From NCBI RefSeq assembly GCF_963082655.1, contig NC_081552.1, positions 193,452,075 to 193,516,074 on the forward strand: a stretch of 64,000 bases of DNA, given 5' to 3'. Under the pieces are notes generated by a model. It was not told where the DNA came from. It made no database searches and saw only the letters and a program-made list of their open reading frames with translations. A program made the translations under genes and the position numbers. The DNA comes from Stomoxys calcitrans (taxonomy: Eukaryota > Arthropoda > Insecta > Diptera > Muscidae). Below, piece by piece: positions 1 to 10,397 of this stretch (positions are counted from its first letter, which is position 1; every line of letters begins with the position of its first letter).

Positions 1-127
1 TCATGCAAATCGGATAAGAATTGCGCCCTCTAGAGGCTCAAGAACTCAAGTCCCCAGATCTGTTTATATGAGCTTTACTCTGAAAGTTTGCGTGCTTTCG
101 ACACACAGACGCACGGACAAATATGGA
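1..127 (-). repeat. DLE type C fragment
   Basis: Part of one 153-bp unit (the GCGCCCTCTAGAGGCTCAAG segment) joined by a deletion directly to the 5' block of the element (GTGCTTTCGACACACAGACG, a decayed GTCY block read on the minus strand). It runs off the window start. The rest of the element is missing. Confidence 0.75.
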
Positions 128-475
128 GCCACTAGATGGCGCAATTCTTATCCGCTTTGGCTGAAATTTTGCATGAAGTATTCTGGTATAACTTTCAAAA
201 ACTGTGCGAAGTATGGTTCAAATCGGTACATAACCTGATATAGCTGCGATATAAACCGATCTGAGATCTTGACTTCTTGAGCCTCTAGAGGGCGCAATTG
301 TCATCCGATTCGGCAGACATTTTTATTACAACGGCTTCTCTCATGACCTTCAACAATGTACGTGTGTAATATGGTCTGAATCGATCAATAGCTTAATACT
401 GCTCCCATATAAACCGATCTCCCGATTTTGCTTCTTGAGCCCCTACAGGTCGCAATTCTTATCCCAATGAACTGA
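128..475 (+). repeat. DLE type C fragment, opposite orientation
   Basis: About two array units, each with the gene-like phrase GGGCGCAATT, the TATAAACCGATCT half of the dyad and a TTTGGCTGAAATTTTGCAT segment. It faces away from the preceding fragment, so the first 475 bases form an inverted junction of two broken copies of the same family. No terminal block is present. Confidence 0.7.
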
Positions 476-1465
476 ATTAAAACACCCGATGGTACAAATG
501 TTGGGGTAAATTAACCTGGGGATGACGGACGTCTGTCTCATCCCAAAATCCATCCGGACGGACATGTTTACCGAATGGGGCTATATGGGTATCAAATGCA
601 AGGTATTTAAAAGTAGAATACGAACGAGATGTCACACAAAGTGTCGGGAGTGTCCCCACTCCCAAAAACACTACCCAACAGGACACTTTTACCGCTTTGG
701 GCAATATGGGTATGAAATGAAAAGTATTTAAAGGTAGGGTAAGAATACGAAATAAAAATTTATTCCTTGGTGTCTGGGGGGTCTCCCAACCCTCCAAAAC
801 CCCCATGCAGGACATATATACCGACTGGGATAATATGTACATCAAATGTCATCATTTCAAAGTAGAATAAGAATCCGATATACAAACTTATTCTTTGGAA
901 TCTAAGGCCTCCCCATCCCCCAAAACCCCTCAATAGGACATATTTACCGATTGGGACAATATATTTAGATATCGAATGAAAGATATTTGGAAAGTGAGTA
1001 CACATCTATTATAAGAATTTTGTCCAAGTGACTATGGGGCTTCCCCACCTTTAAAAACTCCTAAAATGGGCATGAATGCCCAAAGTCACAAATTAAAGTT
1101 GTTTGGGAGGTGTCTCTATATCTGGTACACACATTTGGCAGAGTCTGGGACCTGCCCATCCACTAAATACCCTTTAACAGGACCTGTAGTTGGGATAATA
1201 GGTGAATTAAAAGAAAGGTCTATGACTATAGAGTTCGAATCTGATGTTGATATATAGGAATTCAAGTATCTGAGTCACGTCCTGCCGTTCAGCAGACCAT
1301 GTAGATCGCGACAATAGAGGACTCAAATAAATGGTGTTTTCGACCATAGCGTCGGCTGAATCCACCCTCTGCTTTCTATATAAACAACACCAAACTCTCA
1401 TATAGAGCGACTGACAACATATTGTACACAAATAAAAGTGGGCAATCCCCTGCCCCCCATCCAAC
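476..1465 (-). repeat. Rep-E array, partial copy
   Basis: Diverged units of the Rep-E family: blocks such as GGACATATTTACCGA, CAATATGGG and TCAAATG followed by GGTATTT, alternating with C-rich stretches such as CCCCCAAAACCCC. The orientation matches the complete copy that follows. Open frames on both strands here are by-products of the repeats and show no protein family. Confidence 0.7.
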
Positions 1466-4128
1466 CCTAAAAACTCAATTTGTGTTTGTTTGTATGTTTG
1501 TGTGTTCCTTATAGACTCAGAAACGGCTGAACCAATTTTTTTTTTTTTAATTTTCACAGATGGTGCATAATGACCCAGTGGTGAAAATAGGGTACTACAT
1601 TTTTTGATATCTGAAGGGGGGGCGGACCCTGCCCCTTACCCTACTTTTCAGAAACGCCAGATCTCTGAGATGAGTGGTGCGATTTAAGCGAAATTTTGTG
1701 TGCTCATATATAGCACCCTACAAATTAAAATTTGGTTTCCAAATTTCGGATGGGGTACCTAGGGGGGCTGCCCCACCCTAAAACCTACCAAACATATATT
1801 TACACCAACCACGACAATATGGGACTCAAATGAAAGGTATTTGGGATATGAAAACGTATCTGATATCCAATTGTCGGACCAAGTGCTAGGGGACCACCCC
1901 AAGCCCCAAAACACCCCTAAATCGGACATATTTACCGACCATAGCAATATGGGACTTAAATGAAAGGTATTTGCGACTAGAATACGAATTTGATATCCTA
2001 ATGTGGGACCACGTTTCTGGGGGCCCAATCCTTCCCCAAAACACCCCCAAACAGGACTTATTTACTGACCTTGGGAATATGGGGTTTAAATAAAAGGTAT
2101 TTGAGTATAGAATTAGAATCTGATATCCAAATATGGGACCAAGTGTTTGGGGGGCCGCCTCTCCTCAAAAACATCCCCCAAAGGCGACAAATATACGACC
2201 ATAGCAATATGGGGCTCATATGAAAGGTCTTTGGGAGTAAAGAACGAATCTGATATCAACATTCGGGAAAAGTGTCTATGGGGCCACGCTACCCCCACAA
2301 CACCACCCTACCCCCACAACACCACCCAAGCCCCAAAAACCCCCCTAAATCGGACATATTTACCGATCATGGCAATATGGGACTCAAATGAAAGGTATTT
2401 GCAAGTAGAATGCGAATCTGATATCCAAATGTGGGACCACGTTTCTGGGGGTCCACCCCTTCCCCAAAACACCCCCCCCCCTCCCAAACAGGACTTATTT
2501 ACTGACCATGGGAATATGGGGCTTAAATAAAAGGTTTTTGAGTGTAGGATACGAATCTGATATCTAAATATGGGACCAAGTGTTTGGGGGACCGCCTCTC
2601 CCCAAAAACATCCCCCAAAGGGGACAAATTTGCGACCATACCAATATGGGGCTAAAATGCAAGGTCTTTGGGAGTAAAGCACGAATCTGATATCAATATT
2701 CGGGAAAAGTGTCTATGAGCCCACCCCCACAACACCACCCAAATAGGAAATTATTTGCTGACTATTGCAATATGAGGCTCAAATAAAAGGGTTGTTAGAG
2801 TAGAACACGAATCCGATATATTTTCAAGGCCAACTCACTGATTGGCCGCCCCATCCCCCTAAACACCCCCCAAACCGGTCATGTTTGCTGACTATGGAAA
2901 TATGGGCCTCAAATCAAAGGTATTTGGGAGTAGACCACGTATCTGATATCAACATTGGGGACCAGCTGTCTAGGGAACGTCCCACCACCATAACAACCCC
3001 CAAATAGGACGTATTTGCTTACCAAGACAATTTGGGTCTTGAAGAGAGTGGAATTAAATATTTATAGTTTTTAGGGCCAATACCCCAAACCAGACATATT
3101 TGCTGACTTTTGCAATAAGGAGTTTATATGAGATTAGAAAACGAATTTGATATCCAATTTTGAGGCCAATGGCAATATGGGGTTCAAATACATGTTATAG
3201 AGATATATGAGAATAGAGCACGTTGCTGATATTTTTTCCGGACTTAGTGTTTGGGGGACCACCCCAAAACACCCCTAAATTGAGCATATTTACCGACCTT
3301 GTCAATGTGAAGTTTAAATGTAAGGTATTGGGGGTTAGAGCAAGAATTTATACCCACTTTCGGAACCAATTTTCTGGAGGTTTACCTTTTTCCCAAAACA
3401 CCCTCCAAAAGGGAAAAATTTTTTGGCCATGCCAATATGTGGCTCAAATGAAAGGTATTTGAGATTAGAAAATGAATTTGATAACCTATTGGGTTGCCCA
3501 AAAAGTAATTGCGGATTTTTTAAAAGTAAAAGCATTTTTAATAAAACTTAGAATGAACTTGAATCAAATATACTTTTTTTACACTTTTTTTCTAAAGCAA
3601 GCTAAAAGTAACAGCTGATAACTGACAGAAGAAAGAATGCAATTACAGAGTCATAAGCTGTGAAAAAATTTGTCAACGCCGACTATATGAAAAATCCGCA
3701 ATTACTTGTTGGGCAACCCAATATTTTGGGGCCATGTGTTTGGGGGACGCCTCATCCTGTAAAGTCCCCTTAAACCAATGGCAATATGGGGTTTAAATAA
3801 ATGGTATTTGCAAGATGAGCTGAGAGTCTGGGGGACCACCTTACCCCCGAAAACACCCAAAATCAGAGAAAACATGAGAATATCGGGCTGAAATGAAGTA
3901 TTTTAAGAATGGAGTACACCGTACATCCAAACTTAAATTCGTAGACGAATAAAGATCATATGGGATTCGGATAAAGGCACTTATATTGTTAAACTGTTAG
4001 TCAAGTTAGCATGGTATTTCTATAAAAGCTCTTTAGTTGTCGAAAATACAATAATAAATATTCCAAGCACACTTTTGTTCCTTACAAAGTAAAAGAAGGC
4101 GCTGCGGAGCGTGCCCGGGTCAGCTAGT
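1466..4128 (-). repeat. Complete Rep-E element with internal 130-bp array
   Basis: Orientation is defined by a head (AGCTGACCCGGG next to CGCTCCGCTGCGCCTTC) and a tail (CGGTTCAGCCGTTTTTGAGT followed by AACAAAC repeats). Here the tail lies at 1476-1545 and the head at about 4105-4128, both reverse-complemented, giving a copy of about 2.7 kb. Anchors GGGACTCAAATG at 1821, 1951, 2081 and 2211 show an exact 130-bp period, which later slips to 126-168 bp where C-runs expand. A 233-bp MITE is nested at 3489-3721. There is no coding capacity. The head and tail resemble ends of widespread arthropod repeats, but I cannot assign a transposon class. Confidence 0.7.
3489..3721. mobile_element. Mariner-like MITE, copy 1
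   Basis: A 233-bp element bounded by inverted repeats that start TTGGGTTGCCCAAAAAGTAA and end GGGCAACCCAA, with TA on each side (3487-3488 and 3722-3723). The TA target and terminal sequence fit a Tc1/mariner-type non-autonomous element. It carries no transposase. It sits inside Rep-E and therefore inserted later. The right inverted repeat has decayed by a few bases (ATTACTTGTTGGG). Confidence 0.88.
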
Positions 4129-4130
4129 AT

Positions 4131-5221
4131 TTTATAGAACTTTTGGCAATCAACATTCGTTAATTGTCGAATACATCCCTCGTAACTGGTACAGAGTAAG
4201 CGAGGATATTGCATCAACATTCAGGCGATGAGGGTCATCGCTAAGTTTGGTGAATTCTACCAGAGCAAATACTTCTCATCGGGTTACTCTTGTTTCGCCT
4301 AAAGTTTCGGCATAGAAGAGAAGAAGAAGTTAACTGACTTTAAGTTGAAGATGAAGAGGCAAACATGATTTAAGACTTGTTCCCTTTAAGTTATGCAAAA
4401 CATGTTGTAGAACCAGATTTTTTTTCTCCTTGCTCCTTCGTATCGTTTCAGTCAGTGCTGCGTGTGTGTGTGCGAGTGTGTGTGTGAGTGCTAGAGTTGG
4501 GTTTTATGGATGAGATATTCTTGGGAATAAAATTCATTGCTTAATATTTGAATACCCATGCAGGCATAAAACAAACTTACACACACACACACACACTCAT
4601 ATGCGCACACCCATGCAGATGAGGCAGAATGCCCACTTATACACATAAATAATAGCTTGTGTCTGTCCACACATACCACACAGGATTCTAACTGGATTTG
4701 CCACAAATGACTGGGGAGATGAAGAAGAAGGGAAAGGCCCAAGCTGCTGTTGCAGGGTAATCGACATTTGCAACAATCAAGGATTTCTGCATACATGGAA
4801 TGTAGAATAAGCCATCAAAGGATTTACTAAATTTTGGGATTTTCTTTGGGGACAATTCCACAAGAAATGTGTGCAGTTCCCCCAAGACTTGGGAAGATTT
4901 ATATTCAATAAATGTTTCAACGTATTGGAATTAATAATGTGAAGTTCTCAAATAGATTTGTATTAATAACCACAAAGTCAAATACAGAGTGAAATGAAAA
5001 TAGTTTATCGATTGAATCAATGATTGCCACATAAAATAGCCAAAAGGGTGGTTCAACTGTAAATAGAGAATCCTTAGTGCTAGCAAATGCAGTTGAAATT
5101 AAGTCCTAAACGTTTATGAAAGAGTAAAATAAGACAGCAGAAGTATAGTTGCGTTAGATTGGGTTAGGTATGTTAGTTGCCCCCCCTTATGTCAATAACT
5201 ATAAACATGCATCTAACCCAT
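4131..5221. other. Apparently unique sequence, no gene recognised
   Basis: About 1.1 kb without matches to the repeat families elsewhere in the window. It contains a GT-rich microsatellite at about 4461-4490 and an AC run at 4578-4598, and is otherwise AT-rich. Short open frames on the minus strand show no recognisable domain. It could be intergenic or intronic host DNA or an old repeat. Confidence 0.5.
4578..4598. repeat. (AC)n microsatellite
   Basis: An uninterrupted run of about ten AC dinucleotides beginning after CAAACTT. A separate interrupted GT-rich tract lies upstream at 4461-4490. Confidence 0.9.
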
Positions 5222-5612
5222 TGAGCGGGAGATGCTAGATATTACCTATGTATCATAGAATATCAACGAAAGGATATGTGACTGGGAAGTGTTGGATGAC
5301 CATAGCTTCTCTGATCATCGTTATACTAGTTTCAGCCTTGGAGAAAAAAATGCAGTGGTTTTTTGGCTAAACAAAAGAAAGATAAATTTCGGCATACATT
5401 CTGCACTATTATCCCCTCTAGACCTGAAAGGGAAGTGGAAACTGCGAAGGGGAACCAAATCCCTGAACAACTCGCTTGCGTCAGCATGTCCTAGAGCCAA
5501 TCCATGGGGCAAACAGCGACCGCCATGGTGGATCGCAGGACTGGTTGGTCTAAGGAAGGACTGCAGAAAACCCTTCAACAGGGCGAAAGCCACAAGGGCA
5601 TACGATTGGGAT
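5222..5612 (+). pseudogene. Family A non-LTR retrotransposon: endonuclease end and RT leader
   Basis: First preserved part of a 5'-truncated non-LTR element. In frame it reads the end of an apurinic-type endonuclease, including a SDHRY motif near 5309 (the SDH motif of this fold), then the linker with PPWW near 5520 and LRKDCRKPFN before the RT domain. Wording of this linker is typical of I/LOA/R1-group elements that also carry RNase H. The frame is cut at 5612 by a short insertion and resumes at 5724 with YWDIYKAEPRKYKGELKRAQ. No start codon or promoter is kept, so this is a relic. Confidence 0.8.
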
Positions 5613-5723
5613 GTCCGTCCAATGGCAGCGGGTTGTACGAACCGAATTGACCCGGTGGAGTCCTTCATCGGCAAGGACTGCCGCCTCAGTGTATAACACC
5701 CTGCTACAACAATAACAACAAAT
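5613..5723 (+). mobile_element. Short retroposed tail (Tail-T) with CAA/TAA-rich end
   Basis: A 111-bp insertion splitting family A codons. It contains GAATTGACCCGGTGGAGTCC and GCCGCCTCAGTGTATAACAC and ends in ACAACAATAACAACA. The flanks are ATTGGGAT at 5605-5612 and ATTGGGAC at 5724-5731, an 8-bp target-site duplication with one change. Removing the insert restores the RT frame. A related copy lies on the minus strand at 30993-31052. It is a 5'-truncated LINE end or a SINE. Confidence 0.8.
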
Positions 5724-7302
5724 ATTGGGACATCTATAAAGCTGAGCCAAGAAAATACAAGGGCGAGCTAAAAAGGGCTCAGAACAATGTCTGTGTGGAA
5801 TACTGCAGCTCCGTGGAGGATACATGTGACACCTCTAGGCTAAGGAAGATCCTACCATGGAAACCTATTACGGTGGTATGAATTCAGCAGTCAGAAAACT
5901 CAGAATTTCTTTTTGATACACTTTTGCGCGGAAAACTATCCAACGGGCAACTTGGCACCGGAAGATATTGTGACTGATATGCATTCGTCAAAAGTTGCTG
6001 GTGAATGGAAAATCCTTTAAGCGATAAAAAGTTTCGACTTCTTTAAGTAGCCAGGGCCTGATGATGTTTCACTGATTGAATTACAAGCTGTGTACGATAG
6101 ACTGGTTCCTTGGCTTAGGGAGATATACTCTGCTTGTACTCTTCGTCACGAACCGACACAAAGTTCATTTTCATTCCGAATGCAGAGGAAACTTACCACA
6201 CGAAGGCGAAAGATTTTCGATTTATTAGTCTGTCATCATACAAGCAGAAGACTCTAGAGAGGTTGATTGAAACATATGTATCATAGGGCAAAGATAAAAA
6301 AATGCATTACTACAGGTTTGGCATTTGTAGATCTTCAAAAATGGGTTAGCAGAGACACACTTCAAGGAGGTGTACCGTCTCCTCTACTTTGAACATGTTA
6401 ATGTCTATGGAACCAAATGGTGTCGAATTAGTCGCGTAAGCAAATCACGGGGCTGTTGCGGTTAAGGGATAGTCTCCCGGCATACTTCAGGAAGACCCAC
6501 GTACAACTGCGAAGTGGTCTAGGCGTAAATCCGTCTAAGATGGAAGTTGTTCTATTCAACAGGAGATACTAGCAATCCATAGTGGCATCAGTCTCCTTGG
6601 GTGGAGAGAATATTCCATACAGTGAAAGCGCAAAATATCTGTGATTTTCTGGACAGTAAATTGAATTTCATACCAAACATTTTGGAAAGGGCAAGAGGAG
6701 CATCACTTGCCCTGCAAAAAGAGCCATTGGTAAAAGTTGGGAGTTTAAACCGCGTGTCATGCATTGGATGTATACTGCAGTTGTCAGACCTATAAGGCTA
6801 TATGGTGTTGTGGTCTGGTGGACGACGCTTCAAATATCCACTTACTGTTCAATACTCAACCGGATCCAAAAGATGGCTTGTTTGTGCATCACAGCCTAAC
6901 TGAGAACGACAAAGTTGGAGTGTAAACCTCGTGTCATACATTGGGTACATACTGCAGTTGTCAGACCTACGAGGCTATATGGTGTTGTGATCTGGTGGAC
7001 GGCGCTTCAAATATCCACTTACTGTTCAATACTCAACCGGATCCAAAGGATGGCTTGTTTGTGCATCACAGCCTTACTGAGGACGACACCATCTGATGCA
7101 CTGATGCTACACCTACTGCCTCTAGACCTTGTGGCTAGACAAAGTGCTGCGACCACTGCTGTGAGACTAAGGGAGCTTTGTCTTTGGTCATGCATAAGCT
7201 GCGAATTTTGTGTTATCCTTGATAAAAAGCGAGATGTTGCAGTCAGTGTGGATTGTACACTGCCTGATCCACTTATTTATGAAAAGTACTGTACCACTAT
7301 TT
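5724..7302 (+). pseudogene. Family A reverse transcriptase domain, decayed
   Basis: Continuation after the Tail-T insertion. Recognisable RT blocks in order: SRLRKIL (near 5833), GPDDVSLIELQAV (6051-6092), KAKDFRFISLSSY (near 6205), GGVPSPLL (6365-6389) and GVNPSKMEVVLF (near 6527). The catalytic YADD is read as stop-Ala-Asn-His at 6437-6448, so both catalytic Asp residues are lost. The thumb region (SAKYLCDFLDSKLNF, HWMYTAVVRP, LYGVVVWWT) appears once near 6620-6900. Its last part is then duplicated at 6907-7078, after which the frame continues to RTTPSDAL and LDLVARQSAATTAVRLREL. Many frameshifts and stops are present. It is interrupted at 7302 by SINE-1. Confidence 0.85.
6739..7078 (+). 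repeat. Internal direct duplication in family A
   Basis: The segment at 6739-6900 (TTGGGAGTTTAAACCGCGTG through GTGCATCACAGCCTA) is repeated at about 6910-7073 with a few substitutions. The junction CTGAGAACGACAAAG lies between. Both copies encode the same RT thumb stretch ending in NRIQ-MACLCITA. Confidence 0.8.
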
Positions 7303-7609
7303 TTGGGAGGCCACCGTAGGGTAGAGGTAAATATGTCCGCCTGTGACGCTGAATGCCTAGGTTCGAATCCTGGCGAAACCATCAGAAAAACTTTTCAGCG
7401 GTGGTTTTTCCCCTACTAATGCTGGCAACATTTTAGGGGTATTAAGCCATGTAAAACTTATCTCCAAAGAGGAGTCGCACTGCGGCACGCCGTTCGAACT
7501 CGGCTAAAAAAGAAGCCCCTTATGATAGAGCTTAAAACTTGAATCGGCCCCAAATCTTTGATATGTGAGGAGTTTGCCCCCTGTTTCCGTTCATGGGCAA
7601 AATTTGCAT
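7303..7609 (+). mobile_element. tRNA-derived SINE-1 inserted in family A
   Basis: A SINE of about 307 bp with a tRNA-like head: box A around GTAGGGTAGAGG (decayed from TAGCGCAGAGG) and box B GGTTCGAATCC near 7370. The body contains GTCGCACTGCGGCACGCCGT and a 3' end GGGCAAAATTTGCATT. It is flanked by an 11-bp perfect target-site duplication, TACCACTATTT, at 7292-7302 and 7610-7620. Without the insert the host frame reads YCTTISDKTDWNYNIPGK, joining RT to RNase H. Confidence 0.93.
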
Positions 7610-8337
7610 TACCACTATTTCTGATAAAACCGATTGGAACTACAATATTCCTGGTAAGAGAAATTGCATAGACCTTTATGCGAATGGTTCCAAACTAGTC
7701 GACCAGGTGGGTTTTGGGGTATACTCTGAAAAACCAGAACGGGTCATATCGATACCCGACCACTGCAGTGTATATCAAGCCGATATTCTAGCAATTAAAG
7801 AAGTGATGAAATGGCTACAATGAATATCACAACGACGATAGGCAAAAACTCCCCTCGACTGTAGCAGATTTCCCAACAAGTTGGTTGAACAGTTCAAAAT
7901 TCTCCTGTTCTGGGAGCCGGGCCACAGAGATATCTAAGGAAGTTGTAGAGTAGATGAGCTTGCGAAACTAGGAACCGGGCCACAGAGATATCCAAGAGAG
8001 TCGTAGAGCAGACGAGCTTACAAAACTAGGAACTACCTTAGCCATTTCAGGGGAACTGGAATCTGTTGGTATACCTCTTGCGACATGAAAGCCAAGTCTT
8101 TTGGACCAGGCCCCAAGGACAATGAAGGGCAGATGGTGACACAGATCGGATTTTAAACACTCGAAAATTATGTGCTCCCATCTAGACTTTAAGAGGTCTA
8201 CCTTGAGGACGCCCAGGAAGAAGAGGCTATAGAACAGTTGCTGTGTTTATATCCCGCACTGGCAGTCAAAAGGAATTCCATTTTGGGAGCTCATTGCTTT
8301 GAGAACTTGTCTGAGTTAGCGGATGTGAACATCGCAA
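7610..8337 (+). pseudogene. Family A RNase H and C-terminal region
   Basis: After the SINE the frame reads NYNIPGKRNCIDLYANGS followed by GFGVYSEK, HCSVYQADILAIKEV and later WEPGHRDI. These are the landmarks of an RNase H1-type domain. The first catalytic Asp of the expected TDGS motif is Asn (AAT at 7683-7685), so the domain would be inactive. A short duplication around 7916-8000 repeats CCGGGCCACAGAGATATC. The C-terminal part reads QEEEAIEQLLCLYPAL and LGAHCFENLSELADVNIAR, the tail expected for this family, and is cut at 8337 by a second SINE-1. Confidence 0.82.
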
Positions 8338-8656
8338 GGTGAGGCCACCGTAGCGCAGAGGTAAGCATGTCCGCCTAAGACGCCGAAAGCCTGTGTTCGA
8401 ATCCTGGCGAGACCATCAGAAAAAATTTTCAATGGTGGTTTTCCCCTCCTAATGCCGGCAACATTTGTGAGGTACTATGCCATTTCAAACTTCTCTCCAA
8501 AGGGGTGTCGCACTGCGGCACGCCGTTCGGACTCGGCTATAAAAAAGAGGCCCCTTATCATTGAGCTTCAAACTTGAATTGGACTGCACTCATAGATATG
8601 TGAGAAGTTTGCCCCTGTTCCTTAGTGGAATGTTTATGGGCAAGATTTGCATTTTT
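8338..8656 (+). mobile_element. tRNA-derived SINE-1, second copy in family A
   Basis: About 319 bp with box A GTAGCGCAGAGG near 8351 and box B-like TGTTCGAATCC near 8394, followed by the same body and the 3' end TTTGCATTTTTT. Flanks TGAACATCGCAA (8326-8337) and TGAACATTCGCAA (8657-8669) form a target-site duplication with a one-base indel. The family A C-terminus continues on the far side. Confidence 0.92.
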
Positions 8657-8855
8657 TGAACATTCGCAAATTGCCGGGGTTTTAAAAGCGATCTGGATGG
8701 TTCAACGGTTGGAACCAGATGGCATAGTGTTTCTCCTGTTCTTGGTGTCTCACAATGAACAAAAACGTTTAAGAAAGTCTGATGGCCGACTGAAAGTTAA
8801 ATCTAACCTTATCCAGTGATCAACGTTTTGTGCGCTCTAAATTTAAAAGGTAACC
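8657..8855 (+). pseudogene. Family A C-terminus and 3' UTR
   Basis: In shifted frames this reads the final residues of the family A protein (SGWF-like stretch at ATCTGGATGGTTCAACGG) and then a non-coding tail with TTCTTGGTGTCTCACAATGA, AAGTCTGATGGC and a poly-pyrimidine AACCTTATCC end, as in 3' ends of R1/LOA-type elements. The segment near 8826-8850 (TTTTGTGCGCTCTAAA) resembles the reverse complement of the family B 3' UTR. Confidence 0.6.
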
Positions 8856-9057
8856 AAAAAAAATCTTAGTGAAGAGATTCGTGCTACTCATAAGATGACT
8901 GACTATTCTCCAATCCGCGCCCTAAAGTTGGTCCAAGCCTGGTATTGTGTCCCCACCCAAGTCCTTGAAAGGCTTTCAAAGACATAGAAGTGTCAAAATG
9001 TCTCTTCATCTTTAGCACATGCTCTACACACGCTATTACCTGCCCCAACTTTTCTCA
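8856..9057. other. Unassigned sequence between retrotransposon relics
   Basis: About 200 bp without a recognisable match in the window. It contains no open frame of note. Confidence 0.4.
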
Positions 9058-9285
9058 ATAGGTTAGGTAAGCTTAGGTTGAAAAGAGGGTGCGGATGTTG
9101 ATCCACCCCATGTCACTATGGACATACACCTAAGCCAGTAATCGGTTTGTTGTGCGCTCTCTTTGATCCATCCGTCTTCTAGATAGCAATACTAGGGTTC
9201 CGTCAACCCAAGACTGTGCCGCTGGCAGCAGTGCCGCATACTCAATTTCAAGGTTCATCTCAGGTGGCGGTAATGGCTTCGTTCG
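9058..9285 (-). pseudogene. Family B fragment: RNase H start fused to 3' UTR
   Basis: On the minus strand 9285 to 9170 reads MNLEIEYAALLPAAQSWVDG and LVLLSRR, the linker just before RNase H in family B (compare 45765-45850). It then jumps to the family B 3' UTR at 9165-9060, which holds AGAGCGCACAACAAACCGAT, TGTATGTCCATAGTG and CCTCTTTTCAACCTAAG. The RNase H and Cys/His region is deleted, so this is an internally deleted copy. Confidence 0.75.
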
Positions 9286-10300
9286 ATTTATGTCGAGCTT
9301 TCTCAGAGATCGCACTATTCGAGTCGTTACAGATGGGTTCTCATCCAATGAGCGCAAATTGACCGCAGTTGTATGCCAGGACTTTGTTCTTTCTCCTTCT
9401 CTTTTTCTAATTTTCATCAACGATCTGTTGGGTCAGACATCGAAATCTGTCATTCGTACTCATTCGACCATAGGCCAAGTCTTCGAGAGATTGACGATAA
9501 GAGGCGGGTTATGGATGATACACTCTGCCAGAATTTGCTGGCCATTTCTGAGTGGGGTCGAGTGTATCGAGTAGATTTTAATGCACGGAAGACTCAGTGC
9601 TGCTTGTTGTCACACAAACGATTCGCTGACCCATTACGATCATCTTTGTCTATCAACGGTGTAGATGTTGAGCAATGAGAAGCTCTTGATGTTCTGGGCA
9701 TGAAAACACAAAGTGATGTCCGTTGGGCTAAACATGTATTCGAAGTGTCGAAAGAAGCATTCAAGTTTTAGGCTTCCTTAAGCGGTGTAAGAATTACTTC
9801 ACTCTGTCTGATCTTCTTAACATCTACACCACTTGCATAAGACCAAAAATGGAGTACAACTCACATGTATGGGCTAGAGCTTCAAAATCATCCCTGGAGC
9901 TACTGGACCGTGTACAGAGGAGAGCCATTGCGTTGATTGGGGACAGTGGGGTATCCATCTCTATTGCCTCCCTTGATCATCGTCGCAATGTGGGTTGTTT
10001 GGCGCTGTTCTATCGCTACTTTCAGGGTGTGTGTTCGTCTGATATTCGTCTTCTTATCCCTGATGTAAGGATGTCTGTCAGGGATACTAGACATTCCAGG
10101 AACTCACACCCGCTTATAATTGATTGGCCAGCAGACCACACAATCACATTCTAGAGAGAATTCTTATTTCGCCCGAACCGTTCGTATGTGGAATCGACTT
10201 TCGGCTAATGTTTTTCCCACGCACTTTGACATCCAAATATTTAAGACAAATGTCAATAAGCACTACATCCTTGTCCACCCCTCCAATTCCTAATTTTCTC
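9286..10300 (+). pseudogene. Family K non-LTR retrotransposon: RT C-terminal half (CR1/Jockey-like)
   Basis: Reading across two or three frames gives SFLRDRTIRVVTDGFSSNE, LSPSLFLIFINDLLGQTSK (decayed GVPQG...SP motif), EWGRVYRVDFNARKTQCCLL, YTTCIRPKMEYNSHVWARAS, ELLDRVQRRAIALIGD and a C-terminal RTVRMWNRLSANVFPTHFDI then FKTNVNKHY. This layout, without RNase H, fits CR1/Jockey-type elements. The FADD motif expected near 9440 is absent because a short stretch is deleted between CAGACATCGAAA and TCTGTCATTCG. The 5' part is missing. No sign of activity. Confidence 0.8.
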
Positions 10301-10397
10301 TCGCCAACGCAAAGCACTGCATTCATAGGGGACATCCCCTGCGTGTTGACTGACAGAAAAAAAGTTATCCGATAGGAAAACTCTTCCATTCCTTCCA
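10301..10397 (+). other. Probable family K 3' UTR
   Basis: Follows the family K stop and ends with GTTATCCGATAGGAAAACTC, where a minus-strand family B fragment begins. No other copy exists in the window to confirm the boundary. Confidence 0.35.

Noticed and set aside
2147..2530. 127-codon plus-strand frame rich in Pro/Thr
   Set aside because: Lies within 130-bp Rep-E units and reflects C-rich repeat blocks.
9900..10094. Minus-strand 64-codon frame
   Set aside because: Shadow of the family K RT remnant on the plus strand.
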